DNA of 5,557 nucleotides. Origin: Smithella sp. (GTDB lineage: Bacteria > Desulfobacterota > Syntrophia > Syntrophales > Smithellaceae). Made by a program: the position numbers and the translations under genes. Shown piece by piece: positions 1 to 5,557 of this stretch. A model generated the notes under the pieces. It was not told the origin of the DNA, did not search any database, and was given only the letters and a program-made list of their open reading frames with translations. The first letter of the stretch is position 1; each line of letters begins with the position of its first letter. The stretch lies in assembly GCA_012797505.1 (NCBI GenBank), contig JAAZOZ010000301.1, positions 1 to 5,557 of the forward strand. The letters are read 5' to 3'.

Positions 1-237
1 ATTGGCGGCATTCTCGGCGGATACATTCTTTATTTTGTGACGCGCGGAAAGTTCAATCCGGCGATCGGCATCGCCGGGGTGAGCTGCACGCCGACCACGT
101 CCAAGGTGGCGCAGAAGGTGGTTTCCAAAGTCAACCGGGGCGCCATTATTTTGCCCGACGCGCTGGGCGCGAATGTCAGCGGCGTGATCACGACGGCGAT
201 TATTGCCGGTATTTTCTGCAGCCTGCTGACGAAATAA
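1..237 (+). CDS. Na+-translocating decarboxylase beta subunit, C-terminal fragment (OadB/GcdB/MmdB family)
   Basis: This is the last 78 residues of an integral membrane subunit whose start lies before the window; the GTG at 37 is an internal codon because the frame is open to base 1. The family couples decarboxylation of a biotin-bound carboxyl group (from oxaloacetate, glutaconyl-CoA or methylmalonyl-CoA) to Na+ export across the inner membrane. The fragment carries the family's conserved NPxIGxAGVS motif (fragment N19, G23, S28), a region known in Klebsiella OadB to line the Na+/H+ path. It ends with the usual GANVSGVITTAIIAG-type last membrane helix. The residue aligned with Klebsiella Arg389 is Lys35 here. 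The wording AGVSCTPTTSKVAQK resembles glutaconyl-CoA decarboxylase-type proteins more than Klebsiella OadB, but the substrate cannot be fixed from this piece. The stop is followed at once by the ribosome binding site of the small gene at 251, so the two are probably co-transcribed. Confidence 0.9.
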   Translation: MGGILGGYILYFVTRGKFNPAIGIAGVSCTPTTSKVAQKVVSKVNRGAIILPDALGANVSGVITTAIIAGIFCSLLTK

Positions 238-243
238 AAGGAG
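238..243 (+). promoter_or_regulatory. Shine-Dalgarno site of the 41-residue membrane protein
   Basis: AAGGAG begins directly after the TAA of the decarboxylase beta subunit and lies 7 nt before the ATG at 251. This near-consensus site at good spacing is the main argument that the short ORF is translated, probably by coupling to the upstream gene. Confidence 0.75.
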
Positions 244-250
244 AAGCCTC

Positions 251-376
251 ATGAGCGGATGGCCCGAAGCGTTGCTGACCTATGGACTGACGATCGTCAT
301 TGCTTTCGGCGTTGCCGGCATGATTCACCTGATGGTCGTTTTGCTGGAAAAATTTTCCCCTAAAAAAGACAACTAG
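251..376 (+). CDS. Small single-span membrane protein, possible minimal decarboxylase gamma-like subunit
   Basis: A 41-residue protein starts at ATG with AAGGAG 7 nt upstream and sits 13 nt after the decarboxylase beta subunit stop. Residues ~8-32 form one hydrophobic helix (LLTYGLTIVIAFGVAGMIHL, then MVVLL), followed by a short basic-polar tail, EKFSPKKDN. An N-terminal membrane helix followed by a polar tail is the plan of OadG-type gamma subunits, which anchor and stabilise the alpha-beta pump. Those are normally about 80 residues or longer, with a Pro/Ala-rich or metal-binding cytoplasmic tail, which is missing here. I see no decisive sequence match to OadG, so the assignment rests on position, size and topology. 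It is easily missed by gene callers because of its length. It could also be an unrelated small membrane protein that associates with the pump. Confidence 0.7.
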   Translation: MSGWPEALLTYGLTIVIAFGVAGMIHLMVVLLEKFSPKKDN

Positions 377-415
377 CGGCGCGCAAACGCCGTCTGCCTG
401 CCGAATATTCCTTCC

Positions 416-444
416 TTGAAATTCGTCCGGTATTCTGATTTATT
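416..444 (+). promoter_or_regulatory. Possible sigma-70-type promoter for the dikinase-like gene
   Basis: TTGAAA (416-421, five of six matches to TTGACA) and TTTATT (439-444, four of six matches to TATAAT) are separated by 17 nt. A transcript would start near 450-452, just before the GAGGTGG ribosome binding site, giving a very short leader. Such matches occur by chance and the gene could instead be read through from the decarboxylase genes 93 nt upstream, so this is weak evidence. Confidence 0.25.
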
Positions 445-454
445 GGCCTCTGGC

Positions 455-461
455 GAGGTGG
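455..461 (+). promoter_or_regulatory. Shine-Dalgarno site that decides the start of the dikinase-like gene
   Basis: GAGGTGG lies 8 nt before the ATG at 470. The earlier in-frame TTG at 416 has only pyrimidine-rich sequence before it and no purine-rich ribosome binding site. This favours ATG 470 and a protein 18 residues shorter than the longest open frame. Confidence 0.6.
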
Positions 462-469
462 ATCTGTCC

Positions 470-3400
470 ATGACAACAAAATCCCCATCCACGGAAAAAA
501 GCGATTCCTGGGTTTCATCGGCGCTGAAAGTCAATCTGGAGCGCACGGCGGCGGAAGTCCGGATTCCTCCGCAGTACGCGCCGCTCTTGCAGATGGTCGA
601 GGACCACTACGGCCTGCAAAAAAAAACGCGCGAGCTTTTGACGGAGCTCAATCACCCCTATGTCAACTGGGATTTTGTCCTTCGGGAACTCAAGTCCATC
701 TCCATCGGCAATTTTCACCTCTACAGCCGTCGGGCGGACGGGCTTGCCGGTTTATGGATCCTGTTGACCATTTATTTCGACATCCTGAAATCCACAGCCA
801 GCGAAGACGTGAAAGACAGCGCGCTGCACTACCTGTTTGACTACGCGGACACGGTGATCCTGCACAGCGAAGAATTTCTGGAGAGGAATCTATCGCTGTT
901 TCCCGGGATGATCGAATCCCTGACGGCGCTGGCGGACGGCGAATCGGCTCTGTTTAAAAAATGCTCTTCCTATCTGAAAAGGATCCTCCGGACGGCGGCC
1001 GACAGGAACGTGGATCTGGCCACACCGGCATTCGATGCGCTGCTCTACAAAATGTTCCGCGCGACCTACGCTTTCTGGCTGAATCAGCCCGATCCAGCTT
1101 TATGGCTGGTGGCCGAACGCAAGGCCGAGGCGCCGCCGAACGAAACCCCTTATCTGGAATTGATCCGGCCGCTTTCTCATCACCGGTTCCGCAAGCTGAT
1201 GCTGGAGCTCGAAGCGCTTCGTCCCCGGGACGGCGAAAAAGCCGGGGCGCATCTCCGGGACTTTTTGGCGCTTCCGGATTATTTCCAGATCCTCGATGCC
1301 TACCTCCGGGTGGCCTCCGCGCTGGAAAAATCCGAAGCCTATGCGAACCGTCACCTTGTGAAACTGGATTTCCTCTTCGGCATCATGACGGCGCCGGGTC
1401 TGCAGGACCTCCACGTCAGCGCCATGCGGGAAATCAATGCGTCGCTGAAACTTGTTTTTCAGGAGGAAAAGAAAGAGAACCTGGATATTTTTGTAAGGAA
1501 AATTTTCGGTTTCCTGAAAAAAAACACATCGCGGAGTGAATTCCGCAGCGCGAGCATCGACTGCATTCTCACGGCGGCCCGGGAGGTTTTTGCACAAAAC
1601 GACCACCCCCTGGTGGAAACGTTCATGGACGAACTGATCGCCTACGGATTTGAATATCCGGAGATTCAAGGATCGACGGCCGAATGGCAGGTGCGGGTCA
1701 ATCCCGAACACATCCGGACGATCCGCGCCTGGCTGGAAATCATCGCCCTGAAGCCGCGCTGGACGAAACGGCTCGTTTCCGCGCTGATTATTCATCTGAA
1801 AATCGGCGGCATTTTCATCCGGGATACGGACCTGATTCAGCGCGACATTTCCCGTTTGCTCAACGCGGACATTGCTCCGGCCTACAGTCTGATCAAGCAG
1901 CTTTTGCGGTTGTTTCCCGTTTACTTCAGCGAAATCGGCGCCGAAGGAGAACTCAGGGACCTGACGACCCGTGTGGATGAGCTGTCCTGCCGCAACGACC
2001 GCCTGATCGATTTTTTCCGCAAGCAGTCCCACGTCGAGAGCAACAGTCTGCTGGTCGAATTTATCGAGGATATTTTCCGCTTCTGGGTTTCCGGGGAGAA
2101 GCGAACCATCCGCAAACATGTTCCCGAGGAAATCTATGATCAGGTGGCAAACGAGGGTCTTTATTTTGACGGCATGCATCAGGCGTTGACCCGCCTCTTT
2201 GAGGGCATCGGCAATCACCCCGGGAAATTCCTGGAATGGGATCCGGAGAAAATTGCCGGGGAAATATCACGGATTCCGAATATTTCCGAGACGGACCGGG
2301 AGCGCGCGTCGCTCATGATTCGCATTTACCAGTTGATTTACAAGAAATACCATCCCCGGTACTATGATCTGCTTGGCGATTTGGAGTCCGCCAATGTTTT
2401 TACCGCGCAGGATCTTCTGTCGCTGAAAAGATCGCTGGCCGATAAAAACCATTACCGGAGTCTGACGGTCATCCTGAAATGCCTCGGTTCGCTCAAGGCT
2501 CAAATTCTTTCCGAAAAGAAAACCCGCTCTTTTGAAAACATCTACTATAAAAGGCATATTGCCGCGGGGATTCCGTCCATGTATGGAACCTACCACGAGG
2601 AAAAATTCGACGCGCTTGGGCTTTCCCTGCGCCTGGAAAGCCTTGCGGGAATGCTCTTTGAAGAGTTGATTCAATCCCTGAATCTGCAGTTTATCACCAA
2701 GCGCACCATCATCCGGATCCATAACTATCTGTGGACCTATCTGAACGCGCTGGATCTGGAAGGGATCTCCACCGAAGGTCTGGTGGCCAAAGTCCGGTAC
2801 ATCACCAGCGCGCTGCCCATCAAGCAGTTTTCCATGGAGCAGTATCTGGATATTTTCCGGTTCATCTCCCGGGGCATTCAGGATGTCATCCGTGATTACT
2901 ATATCGACGCCCACAGCGTTAATTTGCCGGTGATCATCCGTCAGCTTCAGGCGCAGACGGATCCATCCGACGGCAAGCAAGACGAAACCCGTATGGAGGA
3001 GGTCATCTATCAGCAATCGGAGAATTTTCTCCGGGGCGTGATCGCGTCCGCCTTCGGTCTGCAGGCGCTGGACAATTTTGTTCACACCGTCATCAAGACG
3101 CTCAACGCGGAGCTGGAAAAGTTCAAGGACAACAAGCGGATTGTCAATCTCCTGATGGATTACAATCCGGAGCTGGCCGTGTCTCCCCTCTACAGCAAGA
3201 ACCCGAAAACGGACAACCAGATTCTGCTGGGCAACAAAGGCTATTTTCTGAAGAAGCTTGTTTCCTTCGGGTTCCAGGTGCCGCCGGGCTTCATCATCAC
3301 CACGGAAGTGTTCCGGGGATTCGACGCGGTCTATGGGTACAAGTACATTTTCCGGGATCTGGCCCGGCGGGTCAACCGGGAAATCGCCGCGCTGGAGAAG

Positions 3401-4708
3401 AAAACGGGCCGCCGTTTCGGAGATCCCGGCAATCCGCTGCTCTTGTCGGTGCGAAGCGGCGCGACGGTTTCGCTGCCCGGCATGATGCGGTCTTTTTTAA
3501 ACGTCGGCATCAACGCTTCGATTGCCGAAACCCTCAGCGCCAGAAAAGATTTTCAGTGGGCGGCCTGGGATTCCTACCGCCGCTTCCTTCAAACCTGGGG
3601 GATGTTCCAGGGGCTGAGCCGGGACTTCTTCGATGCCATCATGGACGGCTTCAAACAGAAGCATGGCGTGCAAAGAAAAATTCAATTTCCGCCCGGGCTG
3701 ATGAAGCAGATTGCCTTGGTGTATAAGCAGGGAATTCTGGACAGCGGCATTCCGCTGTCGGATCATCCGCTCCGGCAGCTTCGTCATGCGGTTTTAAAGG
3801 TTTTTGATTCCTGGTATGCCGAGCAGGCGCGCATCTACCGCCACCAGATGCACTTGTCCGATGCATGGGGAACCGCCGTCATCGTACAGGCGATGGTCTT
3901 CGGCAACCTCCATGAACGGTCCGGTTCGGGTGTGATCTTTACCCGCGATCCGAAAAGCGCTTCCTCCGACGTGGCCCTTTACGGGGATTTCATCTTCGGC
4001 GTTCAGGGGGACGATATCGTTTCGGGGCTGGTCGAAACGTATCCCATCTCCGAGCGCCAGCGGCTTGCCGAACAGCGCAACACGGGAATTTCCCTGGAAG
4101 CCGACTTTCCGGCCATCTATGACGAACTGGTCAAAACCGCGGAAACGCTGATTTATGAAAAGGGCCTGAACCACCAGGAAATAGAATTTACCTTTGAAGG
4201 CCCGCAAAAAGAGCATTTGTTTCTGCTGCAGACGCGGGACATGGATCAGACCCAGGCAAAAAGCCTGCGGCGCTTTAAAGAGACGGACCTCCTGCACGCC
4301 TCCATGCTGGGAACAGGAATTGGCGTCGCCGGCGGCGCCCTTTGCGGCCGGGCCGTTTATTCCGAAAAAGACATTCAGCAGTTTCGCCAGGCGGAGCCCA
4401 GGACGCCGCTCATTCTGGTCCGACCCGATACGGTTCCCGATGATGTCGGCGTCCTTTTGCAGGTGGATGGGCTGCTCACCGCCAAGGGCGGAGCGACCTC
4501 CCATGCCGCCGTAACCATTCCGCAGTTGGGCAAAGTCGGTGTCGTGGGGCTCAGCAAACTGAAGGTCTATGAAATGGAAGGCTATGCGACGCTGGAGGGC
4601 CGCGCCATCCAAAGCGGAGATTTTATCGGCATTGACGGCTGGAGCGGAGCTCTGTACCTCGGGAAGCATGACCTGGAATCAGCTTCCTACGCTTCCCTTG
4701 TCCCGTAA
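470..4708 (+). CDS. PPDK-like dikinase: ATP-grasp and phosphohistidine domains, ~900-residue unknown N-terminus, no PEP TIM barrel
   Basis: The predicted protein has 1412 residues from ATG 470; the frame is open back to TTG 416, but only ATG 470 has a ribosome binding site. Residues ~910-1270 match the ATP-binding (PPDK_N) domain of pyruvate phosphate dikinase: NKGYFLKKL (K923), VPPGFIITTEVF, SVRSGATVSLPGMM (R995), WGTAVIVQAMVFGN, SGSGVIFTRDP, QGDDIVSG, then QEIEFTFE (E1237, E1239) and LLQTRD (Q1254, R1256). Residues ~1290-1405 are the swivelling phosphohistidine domain, with GGATSHAAV and catalytic His1345. The nucleotide-binding and phosphorylation residues all look intact, though the first acidic residue of the EIE pair is Asp in typical PPDK. 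The protein ends 67 residues after the histidine, so the ~360-residue PEP/pyruvate barrel of PPDK is absent. Residues 1-900 are soluble, Leu-rich, charged and apparently mostly helical, without signal peptide or membrane span; I do not recognise them. The chemistry is probably ATP-dependent autophosphorylation of His1345 and transfer to an unknown acceptor. It is commonly labelled PEP/pyruvate-binding or PEP synthase-like protein, which overstates what is known. Confidence 0.9.
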   Translation: MTTKSPSTEKSDSWVSSALKVNLERTAAEVRIPPQYAPLLQMVEDHYGLQKKTRELLTELNHPYVNWDFVLRELKSISIGNFHLYSRRADGLAGLWILLTIYFDILKSTASEDVKDSALHYLFDYADTVILHSEEFLERNLSLFPGMIESLTALADGESALFKKCSSYLKRILRTAADRNVDLATPAFDALLYKMFRATYAFWLNQPDPALWLVAERKAEAPPNETPYLELIRPLSHHRFRKLMLELEALRPRDGEKAGAHLRDFLALPDYFQILDAYLRVASALEKSEAYANRHLVKLDFLFGIMTAPGLQDLHVSAMREINASLKLVFQEEKKENLDIFVRKIFGFLKKNTSRSEFRSASIDCILTAAREVFAQNDHPLVETFMDELIAYGFEYPEIQGSTAEWQVRVNPEHIRTIRAWLEIIALKPRWTKRLVSALIIHLKIGGIFIRDTDLIQRDISRLLNADIAPAYSLIKQLLRLFPVYFSEIGAEGELRDLTTRVDELSCRNDRLIDFFRKQSHVESNSLLVEFIEDIFRFWVSGEKRTIRKHVPEEIYDQVANEGLYFDGMHQALTRLFEGIGNHPGKFLEWDPEKIAGEISRIPNISETDRERASLMIRIYQLIYKKYHPRYYDLLGDLESANVFTAQDLLSLKRSLADKNHYRSLTVILKCLGSLKAQILSEKKTRSFENIYYKRHIAAGIPSMYGTYHEEKFDALGLSLRLESLAGMLFEELIQSLNLQFITKRTIIRIHNYLWTYLNALDLEGISTEGLVAKVRYITSALPIKQFSMEQYLDIFRFISRGIQDVIRDYYIDAHSVNLPVIIRQLQAQTDPSDGKQDETRMEEVIYQQSENFLRGVIASAFGLQALDNFVHTVIKTLNAELEKFKDNKRIVNLLMDYNPELAVSPLYSKNPKTDNQILLGNKGYFLKKLVSFGFQVPPGFIITTEVFRGFDAVYGYKYIFRDLARRVNREIAALEKKTGRRFGDPGNPLLLSVRSGATVSLPGMMRSFLNVGINASIAETLSARKDFQWAAWDSYRRFLQTWGMFQGLSRDFFDAIMDGFKQKHGVQRKIQFPPGLMKQIALVYKQGILDSGIPLSDHPLRQLRHAVLKVFDSWYAEQARIYRHQMHLSDAWGTAVIVQAMVFGNLHERSGSGVIFTRDPKSASSDVALYGDFIFGVQGDDIVSGLVETYPISERQRLAEQRNTGISLEADFPAIYDELVKTAETLIYEKGLNHQEIEFTFEGPQKEHLFLLQTRDMDQTQAKSLRRFKETDLLHASMLGTGIGVAGGALCGRAVYSEKDIQQFRQAEPRTPLILVRPDTVPDDVGVLLQVDGLLTAKGGATSHAAVTIPQLGKVGVVGLSKLKVYEMEGYATLEGRAIQSGDFIGIDGWSGALYLGKHDLESASYASLVP

Positions 4709-4789
4709 GGCGTTCCGCGTCAAAAACAACAATCTCCTCCCCAGGCTTTTTTTACCTGATGCATGGAGAGCTTTGAAAAACTCCTTTTT
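4709..4789. other. Non-coding stretch after the dikinase-like gene
   Basis: No credible gene lies here. The region has short T runs (4747-4753 and 4785-4789). A weak hairpin, GGAG (4765-4768) with CTCC (4781-4784) followed by TTTTT, could act as a poor terminator for the dikinase-like gene. The stem is only 4 bp with a 12-nt loop, so I give it little weight. The same bases may be the left flank of the repeat element that starts at 4790. Confidence 0.4.
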
Positions 4790-4872
4790 CGTCATACCGT
4801 CGAAAGACGGTATCCAGAAAAGCATTTGATATGACTGGATTCCGGATCGCGCTGCGCTTGTCCGGAATGACG
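4790..4872. repeat. Intergenic palindromic repeat element made of two inverted hairpin units
   Basis: The element is bounded by CGTCAT (4790-4795) and ATGACG (4867-4872), a perfect 6-bp inverted pair that extends imperfectly as CGTCATnCCG. The left unit is ATACCGTC (4794-4801), loop GAAA, GACGGTAT (4806-4813): a perfect 8-bp stem with a GNRA tetraloop. The right unit is ATTCCGGA (4839-4846) with TCCGGAAT (4861-4868): another perfect 8-bp stem, with a small GCG/CGC inner stem. The inner edges are also inverted: ATCCAG (4812-4817) and CTGGAT (4835-4840), 17 nt apart. The GTCATnCC...GGnATCCAG pattern belongs to a class of small palindromic repeats scattered between genes in many bacteria, from recall. 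Only one copy is visible here, so multiplicity is inferred. A minus-strand open frame over it is spurious. Confidence 0.75.
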
Positions 4873-4940
4873 GTTTTGATGGTTTTGCACCTTGCACGAT
4901 CTTTGCCGGGTGGTCCCGTATAGGCTTTCCAACAAAAAAA

Positions 4941-4970
4941 CCCTCGTTTTCCTTTGCGGGAAAACGAGGG
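4941..4970. terminator. Strong bidirectional rho-independent terminator between convergent genes
   Basis: CCCTCGTTTTCC (4941-4952) and GGAAAACGAGGG (4959-4970) form a perfect 12-bp stem with a 6-nt loop. On the plus strand it is followed by CTTTGTTTTT (4971-4980). On the minus strand it is followed by seven T, the complement of AAAAAAA at 4934-4940. It lies 23 nt beyond the minus-strand GAPDH stop codon and 232 nt after the dikinase-like stop, so it mainly ends the GAPDH transcript and also stops the rightward one. Confidence 0.92.
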
Positions 4971-4993
4971 CTTTGTTTTTGAGCATCAACAGC

Positions 4994-5557
4994 TTACTGA
5001 ATGTTTTTGTGGATATAGACGGTCAGGTCGCCCATCCGGTTCGTGTAGCTGCCGTATTCGTTGTCGTACCAGCCGAAAATCTTGGCATGGACCACGGGAA
5101 CCTGAAGCATTTTTTCGCCAAGGCTCGAGACGAGGTCCACCGGCAGATTCGGAATGTGGGAAAGATCGACCGGTATGAAAGCCGTGCGGGTGTGATTGAA
5201 CTGCCCTTCAATGATGACCGCCGCGTCTTCGCCGATCAGATCGGTGGAGACATTCTGCTGCATGGTGAAACGGACAAGCGGGTTGTCCTGTGCGGCCTTC
5301 GCGTAAATATCATTGAGCTTTTTGGTGTCGAGGCCGGCCGCCGCAGCCTTGTCGTTGTTTCTGGCCTGGAACGTCGCGTTGAGCACGATGAGCGAAAGAG
5401 TGTTGGTCGGCACCCGGATGGAATCGCCCATGAAGCCGATGTTTTTAACTTCCGGAATAACTTCGGCCAGGGCCTTGGCCGCGCCGGTCGAGGTCAGAAT
5501 GATATTGTTGAGGATGCTGCGCGTTTTGCGGATATCTTTCTCGCCCGCCTTGGGCAG
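4994..5557 (-). CDS. gap: Glyceraldehyde-3-phosphate dehydrogenase, divergent type, C-terminal fragment
   Basis: The last 187 residues of a protein whose start lies beyond the right edge; the frame is open to base 5557, so the ATG at 5431 is internal. GAPDH oxidises glyceraldehyde 3-phosphate to 1,3-bisphosphoglycerate with NAD(P)+ and phosphate, in glycolysis and in reverse in gluconeogenesis. Diagnostic pieces are ILTSTGAAKALAEVIPE (fragment ~21-37), SIRVPT with the conserved phosphate-binding Arg48, NVSTDLIGED, and WYDNEYGSYTNR, whose Asn166 is the conserved cofactor-contacting Asn. The catalytic Cys/His lie outside the window. The fragment is unusual: from STGAAK to the C-terminus it is about 40 residues longer than E. 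coli GapA, with extra sequence after RVPT. The terminal motif has Tyr for the usual Trp and one added residue (NEYGSYTNR against NEWGYSNR). It looks like a distinct bacterial subfamily rather than a degraded gene. The gene ends 23 nt before a strong terminator. Confidence 0.93.
   Translation of the reverse strand: MPKAGEKDIRKTRSILNNIILTSTGAAKALAEVIPEVKNIGFMGDSIRVPTNTLSLIVLNATFQARNNDKAAAAGLDTKKLNDIYAKAAQDNPLVRFTMQQNVSTDLIGEDAAVIIEGQFNHTRTAFIPVDLSHIPNLPVDLVSSLGEKMLQVPVVHAKIFGWYDNEYGSYTNRMGDLTVYIHKNIQ

Noticed and set aside
377..392. CGGCG/CGCCG hairpin right after the small membrane protein gene, as a terminator
   Set aside because: Only a 5-bp stem with a 6-nt loop and no following T tract. 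It may weakly pause or stabilise RNA but does not qualify as a terminator.
961..1539. Plus-strand 192-residue frame overlapping the dikinase-like gene in another frame
   Set aside because: Lies entirely inside the large gene, is rich in Arg, Gly, Pro and Ser as expected of an out-of-frame reading of GC-rich DNA, and has no ribosome binding site.
1100..2218. Long minus-strand open frame (372 residues) opposite the dikinase-like gene
   Set aside because: Antisense shadow of a GC-rich coding gene: the plus strand is clearly coding throughout, and the translation resembles no family I know. The same applies to minus-strand frames at 2267-3085 and 3794-4669.
470..4708. Reading the large gene as a classical PPDK or PEP synthase truncated by a frameshift or early stop
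   Set aside because: The sequence after the TAA at 4706 has no PPDK barrel motifs in any frame, only a repeat and a terminator, and the ~900-residue N-terminal region is not part of classical enzymes. The architecture looks native, not broken.
4679..4897. Minus-strand 72-residue frame across the intergenic repeat
   Set aside because: Its sequence (PSFDGMTKKEFFKAL and SFRTSAARSGIQ) is the kind of spurious translation that GTCAT-type palindromic repeats give; it runs through both hairpins.
4954..5178. Plus-strand frame starting inside the terminator and crossing the GAPDH gene
   Set aside because: Its start lies in the terminator hairpin and it is antisense to clear GAPDH coding sequence.

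Overview
The window reads as chromosomal DNA of an anaerobic, probably syntrophic or sulfate-reducing member of the former Deltaproteobacteria (Desulfobacterota; Syntrophus- or Smithella-like). This placement is an inference. It rests on a sodium-pumping decarboxylase beta subunit, a PPDK-related dikinase with a very long N-terminal region, a divergent GAPDH, moderate-to-high GC with many CGG/GCG codons, and an intergenic palindromic repeat of the GTCAT...ATCCAG type. No phage, transposase, CRISPR, rRNA or tRNA was seen.

Layout. Bases 1-237 (+) hold the C-terminal end of a Na+-translocating acyl-CoA/oxaloacetate decarboxylase beta subunit. A 41-residue single-span membrane protein follows at 251-376 (+), with a strong ribosome binding site; it may be a minimal gamma-like subunit. 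A very large gene then fills 470-4708 (+). Its last ~500 residues are unmistakably the ATP-grasp and phosphohistidine domains of pyruvate phosphate dikinase, but it has no C-terminal PEP/pyruvate TIM barrel. In its place is an N-terminal region of about 900 residues that I do not recognise. Bases 4709-4993 are non-coding. They contain an ~83-bp two-hairpin inverted repeat element (4790-4872) and a strong bidirectional terminator (4941-4970). From the right edge, a convergent gene on the minus strand (4994-5557) is the C-terminal part of a divergent glyceraldehyde-3-phosphate dehydrogenase.

How they may work together. The decarboxylase beta subunit builds a sodium gradient from decarboxylation. 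GAPDH serves glycolysis or gluconeogenesis. The dikinase-like protein has all the parts to take phosphate from ATP onto a histidine, but its acceptor cannot be assumed to be pyruvate. It is the most interesting object here: a candidate dikinase of unknown substrate, or a regulatory or self-phosphorylating PPDK relative.
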